Assembly: GCA_910579745.1 (NCBI GenBank)
Contig: CAJTVH010000004.1
Coordinates: 1-29,911 of the forward strand
Source of the DNA: an uncultured Clostridia bacterium
GTDB taxonomy: Bacteria; Bacillota; Clostridia; Lachnospirales; CAG-274
Length of the DNA: 29,911 nt
Reading direction: 5' to 3'
The notes under the pieces were generated by a model. The model ran no database searches. It was given only the letters and a program-made list of their open reading frames with translations, and was not told the origin of the DNA. A program made the position numbers and the translations under genes. Below, in pieces: positions 23,883 through 29,911 of this stretch. Within the stretch, counting starts at the first letter, position 1. Each line of letters begins with the position of its first letter.

Positions 23883-24848
23883 CTATTCAATAACAATTTT
23901 CTCATTGCTTCCGTCAAAATCGAGACTGTATAAATTTCCATCTGTTGTATTTATATAAAATAATTTACCATCAGCGATAAAAATAAGACTCCCCCCTTTA
24001 TCGGATATTTTTGTTTTTCCGTTTCCGTCCACGCCAATTTTATATATTTTATTGCTGTCGCTGTTATTTGAGTAATAAATATATCCTCCGTCACAATTAA
24101 AATAACCGCATGAATCCTCACATAAAACCGCATTATCACTTCCGTCGGTTTTCATTTTATAAATTTTATAATTATCATTATCATTAATATAATATACCCA
24201 CCCGTCATAAACATTCAAGAATCCGCTATAGGTATCGTTTAATTTTATCTTTTCCGTACCATCAATTTTCATTTTATAAATTTTACCGCCGTCACTCCAA
24301 TTTGAGTAATACAAATATTCGCCGTCACTAATAAGCCCCTCAACATCGTCGTCATTAAGTTTAACCAAGTTGTCAAAATCATCGTCGATTTTATATGGGT
24401 TATAAATACGCCCGCTGTCAGAATCAGCAAACTCAAAAAATATGTTTTCATCTAAAAATGATAAATACTCACAGTTCTCAAAATCCCCCTTTTTTTCTCT
24501 GTCGTCTCCGTCGTCATCTATTTTATAAATAAAACCGTTATCGCTTAAATTCACATAATATAGATTTCCGTCATAAAAATTAAGATAAATAGCCCTGTCC
24601 TCACAAATTTTCGTGACTGTTCCATCAGCTTTAGACTTTTTAAAAATTCCGTTTTTATTTCCGGATAAAGATGAAATAAATACATATTCGTCATTTTCCG
24701 CAATCATACCGCTGTTTATAATATTACCGCTTGAATTTCCGGCTCCTTTATCATATCCATCATCTGATTTCAACAAAAACGCCAACAGAGCTAAAATCAC
24801 AATTACCACTACAATAGAAACACCAATAACTACTTTTTTTCTCAACAT
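23883..24848 (-). CDS. Membrane-anchored DUF5050-type repeat protein
   Basis: A 321-residue protein with one N-terminal membrane segment (about residues 5-26) and an extracytoplasmic domain built from about six to seven imperfect repeats of about 40 residues. The repeats have the pattern 'YYSN-DxxKIYKMKxDG', for example YLYYSNWSDGGKIYKMKIDG and YIYYSNNSDSNKIYKIGVDG. This is the DUF5050 style of beta-propeller, common in Clostridia, of unknown function and probably a sensor or binding surface. It is very acidic (many Asp runs). The ATG follows AGGAGG by five bases. It directly precedes uvrC, but a functional link is doubtful. Confidence 0.82.
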   Translation of the reverse strand: MLRKKVVIGVSIVVVIVILALLAFLLKSDDGYDKGAGNSSGNIINSGMIAENDEYVFISSLSGNKNGIFKKSKADGTVTKICEDRAIYLNFYDGNLYYVNLSDNGFIYKIDDDGDDREKKGDFENCEYLSFLDENIFFEFADSDSGRIYNPYKIDDDFDNLVKLNDDDVEGLISDGEYLYYSNWSDGGKIYKMKIDGTEKIKLNDTYSGFLNVYDGWVYYINDNDNYKIYKMKTDGSDNAVLCEDSCGYFNCDGGYIYYSNNSDSNKIYKIGVDGNGKTKISDKGGSLIFIADGKLFYINTTDGNLYSLDFDGSNEKIVIE

Positions 24849-24889
24849 AAAAACCTCCTAAAAAATTATTATTCAAAACAATTCAATTT

Positions 24890-25052
24890 AGGGAGTATCT
24901 GAAAACTATCATAAGCTATCAGTTATATACGCGAAATATCCGAAAAATTATTAAAAAATAAACAAAAACGGTTAAATTAAACAGAAAAGCCCTCCTGTTT
25001 CGTTTTATTTTTTATAATTTTTCGCTCGTATTTTAGTTTTCAGATACGCTCT
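24890..25052. repeat. Palindromic repeat family, copy B (best preserved ends)
   Basis: Left end AGGGAGTATCTGAAAACT (24890-24907) and right end AGTTTTCAGATACGCTCT (25035-25052) match as inverted repeats at 16 of 18 positions. The right subterminal CGTATTTTAGTTTTCAG and TTTTATTTTTTATAATTTTT are shared with copy A. It ends 36 bases after the stop of the ABC permease gene. Confidence 0.85.
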
Positions 25053-25088
25053 AATTAGATTAGAAGCGTTATGGAAACATCTCAAAAA

Positions 25089-26111
25089 TTAATTACAGTC
25101 TTTTAATCTAATAATTTTAAGTAAAACCATAACAGCGAAAAAATAAATAAACATACCAATAATATCACCGTCATGATATAACCCAACAGGAAAAATCCAT
25201 TTATAAATATTAAAAATAAAAGCGAAAGGTCCCGCTGTTATATTAAGAAATAAAATAAAAAAAGAACACGCTGTTATAACAGGAATACTCCCACAAATAA
25301 AAAAAATATTTTTAAAAAACGTAAATAAATAAGCGAAAGCGGCTGATACAAAAGCGAAAAAAACGTATTCTATAAATACAAAAAAACTGAGTTCCTCACA
25401 TATTAAAGAGGAAATAACAGCCGCGACCGAAAGAAGAGCTGAAAATGACATTACATTCAAAAAACAGCTTTTATTGATATTTTTCCTTTTGTCCTCTACG
25501 CATACAATCGAGCCGAATACACTTCCGATTAACACAAAACAAGCGAAAATCTCCCTAAGCTCAAAAACACTTTCTTTATCTTCTTCCCCAAACTCAACAT
25601 AATTAAAAGAAAACACATTTACGCTTTTCAATATGTCATAATAATATTTCTCGACATTTCCGCCAATATTTATCTCATCCAAAAAAGTATTGGCTATGTT
25701 TGGGCTTACCGCATTTAAAACTTTTGAGAAAATAATCTCATTAGCGAAAGTATATCCGCTTGACGAATCCGATGAAATTATTTTAATTGAGCCGTTCAAA
25801 TTATTTTTCTTTACAGAATCCTCAAAATTTTTATTAAAAACATAACCGCAGTCAATTTCACATAACCTAACGTCTGAACTCATCTCATTAACTGAATCAT
25901 ATTTGACAAATTTGAACTTTTCTTCTTTCTCAAGGCTTTCGCAAATATATTTTCCAAAATCGCCCTCTGAGTATATGCCGAATTTAACTTCTCCTACAAT
26001 ATTTTTTCCAAAAACATTAAAAACAATAGAAATAATCGGCATAAAAAATAAAACGGCGACAAATATTTTTATTCGTAAACAGCGTTTAACATAAATCAAA
26101 AAAGCCGTCAT
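25089..26111 (-). CDS. ABC-2 type transporter permease (second of pair)
   Basis: A 340-residue membrane protein of the ABC-2 type: TM1 at about 15-35, a large extracytoplasmic loop to about residue 185, then five membrane segments. This is the plan of YhgE/NatB-like export permeases. The start overlaps the stop of the preceding permease by four bases (ATGA), so the two are coupled and probably form a heterodimer. The operon also contains an ATPase and a large membrane-anchored protein. Very rich in Phe, Ile and Val, as expected. Substrate unknown. Confidence 0.82.
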   Translation of the reverse strand: MTAFLIYVKRCLRIKIFVAVLFFMPIISIVFNVFGKNIVGEVKFGIYSEGDFGKYICESLEKEEKFKFVKYDSVNEMSSDVRLCEIDCGYVFNKNFEDSVKKNNLNGSIKIISSDSSSGYTFANEIIFSKVLNAVSPNIANTFLDEINIGGNVEKYYYDILKSVNVFSFNYVEFGEEDKESVFELREIFACFVLIGSVFGSIVCVEDKRKNINKSCFLNVMSFSALLSVAAVISSLICEELSFFVFIEYVFFAFVSAAFAYLFTFFKNIFFICGSIPVITACSFFILFLNITAGPFAFIFNIYKWIFPVGLYHDGDIIGMFIYFFAVMVLLKIIRLKDCN

Positions 26112-27271
26112 ATTTTCCTCCCAAAAACAAACATCATAAAATAACTAAAAATCCATATACAAATATCATAAAAAATTCCTTGAATTAAATACCCTGAATT
26201 AAACAGAGAGCCAAATTGATTTCCAATAACATATATAGGAGAATATGTGTATATATCTTTTATCCATTCCGGCAAAAACGAAGGAGGAATAATAGCGCCG
26301 CCCAAAAAAGAAAAAAATAAAACAGCGAAAAACAAAATCAGCCCTCCTGAAATATTTCCCTTTGAAATAAAAAACACCGCGTTTGAAATAACAGAAACCG
26401 AAAAAACAGCCAAAATAAGCGGAATAATATTAATATATACATTAAATCCCATTAAAGAAATAATAAAAATTAAAAACAATGTAATAATCGCCAGCAATAT
26501 AAATAAAACCATATTACGCGTAAAAGCGATACCGGCAAAACCGCATTTAGCGCACATATAAAAACTTTTTTTATAAGAATATAGAACTATTCCGGCAATT
26601 ATAGAAAAAAGCGTCAGAAAAATAGGAAACAGCACGGAAATATAATATTCTATAAGACTTGTTCCGCCCTCCTCATCAAAATTAAAATATTTATATTTTG
26701 AAAAAATAAAATTAACATATCTAAGATTAATATCACTGTTATACTCCGAGGATAATTTTTGCCCCGCTTCCTCCAAATATATTTTTTCCACAGAAAAAAT
26801 ACCCGCTTGAACATTTTCAAGAATATCTTTGTAACAGTCAGCGAATTTCATAACAGCGTTTTTTAAAATTAAATCTTTATTTGAGATAAAAATATTTATA
26901 GGAATATTCTTTTTTCCATGAATAACGCTATCAACAAAATCTTCCTCAAAAACCACTCCCGCTGTTGACTCACCTGATTTAACAGCTCTCTCTACAGCTT
27001 CCTTATCGTTTTCCTTTTCTATTTCATATAAATATTTGATTTTTCCAGAACTCTTAAAAGCGTTTATAGCGAAATTTAAAAATTTATCATTTTCGGGAAC
27101 ATACACGGATATAGTACTTTTAAAATTATCCCCATTTAAACTAATATAATAAATAACGCTAAAACCTATCGCCGAAACAAAAATAACCGACAATAAAAAC
27201 CCAATCGCTATTTTAGGCAAAGCAAAAAGCATTCTTTTCAATTCAATAATAAATAGTCTTAAAACAAACAT
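26108..27271 (-). CDS. ABC-2 type transporter permease (first of pair)
   Basis: A 387-residue permease with the same plan as its neighbour: TM1 at about 15-40, an extracytoplasmic domain to about 210, then five membrane helices, with the conserved ABC-2 segment FSFLGGAIIPPSFLPEWIKDI near residue 335. This PxxLPxW-like loop is typical of ABC-2 exporters. The ATG follows GAGAGGATATT. The two permeases are diverged paralogues in one operon. A long inverted repeat (27288-27401) separates it from the upstream gene. Confidence 0.85.
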   Translation of the reverse strand: MFVLRLFIIELKRMLFALPKIAIGFLLSVIFVSAIGFSVIYYISLNGDNFKSTISVYVPENDKFLNFAINAFKSSGKIKYLYEIEKENDKEAVERAVKSGESTAGVVFEEDFVDSVIHGKKNIPINIFISNKDLILKNAVMKFADCYKDILENVQAGIFSVEKIYLEEAGQKLSSEYNSDINLRYVNFIFSKYKYFNFDEEGGTSLIEYYISVLFPIFLTLFSIIAGIVLYSYKKSFYMCAKCGFAGIAFTRNMVLFILLAIITLFLIFIISLMGFNVYINIIPLILAVFSVSVISNAVFFISKGNISGGLILFFAVLFFSFLGGAIIPPSFLPEWIKDIYTYSPIYVIGNQFGSLFNSGYLIQGIFYDICIWIFSYFMMFVFGRKI

Positions 27272-27287
27272 AATATCCTCTCAAAAT

Positions 27288-27401
27288 AACTTAACAGACA
27301 AAAGACCTCGCCTTAAAATTATCTATAGCAAAAACAATTTTTCGAATTAACGTAAACTTGAATTGTCATAAATTTTAAGGCAAAGTCCCCTGTCATAAGT
27401 T
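27288..27401. repeat. Long imperfect inverted repeat within the ABC operon
   Basis: Three paired blocks: AACTTA (27288-27293) with TAAGTT (27396-27401), ACAG (27294-27297) with CTGT (27390-27393), and GCCTTAAAATT (27310-27320) with AATTTTAAGGC (27371-27381). A further inner pair is ACAATT with AATTGT. It follows the DUF gene stop by 40 bases. It has no sequence match to the other repeat family. It may be an attenuator or RNA-stability hairpin. Confidence 0.65.
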
Positions 27402-27441
27402 ATATTTTATCAAAGAAATACTGATTTATAAAATTTTTAAC

Positions 27442-29043
27442 TTATAAACCAATCCCTGAGCCGACATTTTGAAATTTTTCCCCGATTTTCTCCAAAGCCT
27501 CCTCTAAGCTTTCAGGCTCATTAATAATATCAATAGCTTCATCTGTGTCTATAGCTTTAATTTTCTCCTGAAGTTCTGATGCCTTTAAACCAAAAGAAAG
27601 ATTTATAAGTTCCTCTCCCAAATAGTTTATAGATACCTCGTCAAAATTAAGCTCAAAAATGTCGGCATCACTTTTTATATTACCGTTAAAAGTCGCCACC
27701 GTTCCTGATAAAGCGTCTTTTGTATCACAATCCACGCTTCCTCTGAAAACCGAGGTTGCCGGATTATATACAGTATTGATACTTACACTGTCTACTTTAT
27801 TGTCATCTTTACTCTCAATAAATGAGAATATTTTTTGGTTATTTATCTCTTCTCCGTTTTCGCTTGTGTTATCTGTAATAAGAAATCCACTCTTATACTT
27901 ATTTTCTTCGTATTCGTAAAATTCCGCCTCAAAATTGTCGGCAGGATTATCAATGCCAAGGAATGAAAAAGCACAAATATATCCTTCATCCTCTTTAGTC
28001 TTAAAATTAACCTCCATTTTTATAAGGTCCTTTCCGTCGGTATAAAAGGCGGCGTCAATCCCGTAAACATCTATATAATCAGCTCCCATGGAAAGCTGTC
28101 TCAAAAGCATCTCTTTATTGAGCATACCGCCATAACCCTCTCGGCTCATTAACCATTCCAGAGTGCCGAATACATCGTCGTTAGCGAATAAATTATTCAA
28201 ATAAATCTTAACAAAATCTTTTATATCATTATTGTTCATACTAATTTTATATACGTTACAGTCACGCCCGCCCACTTTCTCACTGCCACTTTTATCTAAC
28301 TCAAGTTCGTCCGTAACGGTATTTATAAATTCCGTTCCAAAAGCGTTCATAAAAGTATACATTCGTCGTTCAGCTTCCATAAGCTCATCAAGATTCTCAC
28401 CGCTTTCGCCATTAAGTTGCTTAATTATATTATAAGCCTCAGCCGGCGCGTCTTCCCATCTCATAAAAAATTTCTCATTAGCTATAGGTACATCAAAAGC
28501 CAAATATTCCTCATTGACATAAGCGTTTACTATGTCAAAATCAAAATTATTAAAAACCCCTTTAATGTCAAAACTTTCTTCTCTACTTGACGGAGCCACA
28601 TTTATATTTAACTCTCCGCCCATGTTCTCTGCCCATTTAGGAAGCACGGAACATTTATTAATAGTGGCGTTTATTTTGACAGAAGCGTCAAAATTAGGAT
28701 TACGTACCGCTTTCTCCGCTATTTTAGCGTTAAAAACTTTTGAGAATATAGTATTATCCTTGCCATCCACATTTATATACTTTGAAAAAGATTTGGTTGT
28801 CGCCGCCATAGCTATTTCCATATTTGACTTAAATAAATTCGATTTAGCGAATACAGTCCCAAAAACCCCTATCACAATGACAGCGGCGATTACCCCCGCC
28901 AAAATTTTTTTAGGGAATTTCTTTCTGGTGATTTGAGCGTCCGAGTTCTCAGCGGGAGAGCTTGCTTCCTGTAAAACGGTCCCGGTATTGCTCACATTAT
29001 CATTATTAATACTTTCATTTCCGTTAGAATTGTTATTTTCCAT
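27442..29043 (-). CDS. Large membrane-anchored protein of unknown function in an ABC operon (possibly DUF6583-like)
   Basis: A 533-residue protein: a cytoplasmic Asn/Ser-rich N-terminus (1-40), basic RKKFPKK, one membrane segment (about 48-66, ILAGVIAAVIVIGVFGTVFA), and a roughly 465-residue extracytoplasmic domain. The domain is acidic and beta-rich, with two related-looking halves suggesting a lipoprotein-localisation-like or LolA/LppX-like fold; this is inference. I associate it from memory with the DUF6583 group of clostridial proteins and could not check. The position, 23 bases after the ATPase and before two permeases, suggests an extracytoplasmic partner of the transporter. The ATG follows TAGGAGATG. 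Confidence 0.65.
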   Translation of the reverse strand: MENNNSNGNESINNDNVSNTGTVLQEASSPAENSDAQITRKKFPKKILAGVIAAVIVIGVFGTVFAKSNLFKSNMEIAMAATTKSFSKYINVDGKDNTIFSKVFNAKIAEKAVRNPNFDASVKINATINKCSVLPKWAENMGGELNINVAPSSREESFDIKGVFNNFDFDIVNAYVNEEYLAFDVPIANEKFFMRWEDAPAEAYNIIKQLNGESGENLDELMEAERRMYTFMNAFGTEFINTVTDELELDKSGSEKVGGRDCNVYKISMNNNDIKDFVKIYLNNLFANDDVFGTLEWLMSREGYGGMLNKEMLLRQLSMGADYIDVYGIDAAFYTDGKDLIKMEVNFKTKEDEGYICAFSFLGIDNPADNFEAEFYEYEENKYKSGFLITDNTSENGEEINNQKIFSFIESKDDNKVDSVSINTVYNPATSVFRGSVDCDTKDALSGTVATFNGNIKSDADIFELNFDEVSINYLGEELINLSFGLKASELQEKIKAIDTDEAIDIINEPESLEEALEKIGEKFQNVGSGIGL

Positions 29044-29066
29044 TTCTTCATCTCCTAAAATAAAAT

Positions 29067-29699
29067 TTATTTTAAATAAAACGACAAAAGGTCTCCTTTT
29101 TCTGTCAATACCCCTTCTTTCATCAAATAAATCTTATCGCAAATTTCAATCTCATCTCTGTCGTGGGTGCTTATAACGGCGGTTCCACCCTCAGCGATAA
29201 ACTCCTTAATATGAGAAACAACCTCTTTCTTGCCATAAATATCAAGAGCGGCGCTGGGTTCATCCAGAATTAGAATTTTAGGCCTTTTCATCATCGCGAT
29301 ACAAATGCTCACCCGTCTTTTCATTCCTCCCGAAAGCTCTGATATTCTTTTGTCAATAAACTCATTAATGCCAAGCTTTTCCAAAATGGAATCGTCAAAT
29401 TTATTTCCGTACCAAAGTTTAATATTATCTCTCGCCGAAACCTCGTCAATCAAAGGATTTTCCTGAGGAACATATCCAACATACTTATAAAATAATTTCT
29501 TTCCGCTAATACATTGCCCATCATAAAAAATCCTCCCGCTGTCATATTTAATAACACCAGCCATAATACCAAGCAAAGTTGTCTTTCCGCAGCCATTACT
29601 TCCAAGAATCCCGACACATTTGCCTTTATCGGCTTTAAGATTAATCCCGTTTAATACTTTTTTCTTATAGCTCTTATTTATTCCCTCAAGCGAAATCAA
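29067..29699 (-). CDS. ABC transporter ATP-binding protein
   Basis: A 210-residue CcmA-type ATPase. Motifs: Walker A GSNGCGKT (33-40), Q-loop VGYVPQENPL, signature ELSGGMKRRVSI, Walker B ILILDEPSAALD and switch histidine STHDRDE. The frame is open to 29768, but the added residues are hydrophobic and unlike ABC proteins. The TTG at 29699 follows AAGGTGG by nine bases and gives the standard MISLEGINKSY beginning. It is the first gene of the four-gene operon and presumably energises the two permeases. Confidence 0.92.
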   Translation of the reverse strand: MISLEGINKSYKKKVLNGINLKADKGKCVGILGSNGCGKTTLLGIMAGVIKYDSGRIFYDGQCISGKKLFYKYVGYVPQENPLIDEVSARDNIKLWYGNKFDDSILEKLGINEFIDKRISELSGGMKRRVSICIAMMKRPKILILDEPSAALDIYGKKEVVSHIKEFIAEGGTAVISTHDRDEIEICDKIYLMKEGVLTEKGDLLSFYLK

Positions 29700-29738
29700 A
29701 CTATCAAACCACCTTACAAGACAAATAATTATGTATAT

Positions 29739-29747
29739 ATTATAACA
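29739..29747 (-). promoter_or_regulatory. Extended -10 promoter of the ABC operon
   Basis: Minus-strand TGTTATAAT (TATAAT at 29744-29739), about 40 bases before the chosen ATPase start. There is no good -35; the inverted repeat at 29767-29797 occupies the region just upstream. Confidence 0.6.
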
Positions 29748-29766
29748 TGATAAGACAGTAAAGTCC

Positions 29767-29797
29767 ACATAATTTTATTTCTGTAACAAAATTATGT
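29767..29797. promoter_or_regulatory. Inverted repeat upstream of the ABC operon promoter (operator or terminator)
   Basis: ACATAATTTT (29767-29776) and AAAATTATGT (29788-29797) form a perfect ten-base stem with an 11-base loop. A short T-run follows on the plus strand, which would suit a plus-strand terminator. Its position where a -35 should be also suits a dimeric repressor site. The remaining sequence to 29911 is AT-rich with no gene seen. Confidence 0.5.
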
Positions 29798-29911
29798 ATT
29801 TTTGAATTATTGACTACAGAATAATTCTATATTATAATAATACTACTATAATTAAAGACTATTAACAAATTTTCCATAAATATTTAATTTTTAGTTTTAG
29901 AGTAACTTGCC

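Noticed and set aside
29700..29768. Extended N-terminus of the ABC ATPase from 29768
   Set aside because: The extra 23 residues are hydrophobic and cysteine-rich, overlap the promoter and have no ribosome site. The TTG at 29699 has both a site and a family-like start.
29041..29911. Autonomous insertion sequence or transposase related to the repeat family
   Set aside because: No transposase-like frame was found in the window. The final stretch TTTTTAGTTTTAGAG near 29891 only loosely recalls the repeat end and is cut by the window edge.

Overview
This window is AT-rich chromosomal DNA from an anaerobic, low-GC Gram-positive bacterium, most likely a member of class Clostridia (Lachnospirales or a close relative). 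The evidence is gene content: the sporulation master regulator Spo0A, the [FeFe]-hydrogenase maturase HydG with its TM1266-type partner, a firmicute ZapA, WhiA, RapZ and HprK, strong AGGAGG-type ribosome sites, and frequent TTG/GTG starts. It looks like ordinary core chromosome. I see no rRNA, tRNA, CRISPR, prophage or transposase gene.

Layout, left to right. (1) 1-4240, minus strand: a PucR/CdaR-like regulator, then ftsE, ftsX and a truncated M23 murein hydrolase with a coiled coil, which form a complete FtsEX-hydrolase cell-division cassette. (2) 4650-10822, plus strand: a ZapA with a long coiled coil of tandem 14-residue repeats, a U32 protein of the RlhA/TrhP type, an FtsW/RodA glycosyltransferase and its class B penicillin-binding protein. 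A perfect 46-bp palindrome separates this block from the next, convergent one. (3) 11022-13427, minus: a TM1266-hydG operon behind a structured leader, and a hypothetical gene. (4) 13632-14045, plus: one orphan gene. (5) 14184-24848, minus: DJ-1/PfpI protein, spo0A, CYTH protein, a Crh-like HPr, whiA, rapZ, murB, a ROK sugar kinase, hprK, uvrC and a DUF5050 membrane protein. (6) 25089-29699, minus: an ABC transport operon (ATPase, large membrane-anchored protein of unknown function, two ABC-2 permeases).

Functional links. HprK is a Ser46 kinase, and its likely target, a Crh-like HPr with the serine but not the catalytic histidine, lies five genes downstream in the same orientation. RapZ, WhiA and MurB between them tie carbon status to cell-wall precursor supply and division. 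Blocks 1 and 2 together carry wall-hydrolase control, Z-ring assembly and septal wall synthesis.

The most notable non-genic signals are: (a) a family of five short palindromic repeats with ends like AGAGCGTATCTGAAAACT, each within about 45 bp downstream of a minus-strand stop codon; (b) a leader in front of TM1266-hydG with two mutually exclusive hairpins, one of which covers the ribosome site, as in a translational riboswitch; (c) the perfect 46-bp palindrome; (d) a second long imperfect inverted repeat inside the ABC operon. I found no clearly new defence or biosynthetic system. The leader and the repeat family are the best candidates for undescribed biology.
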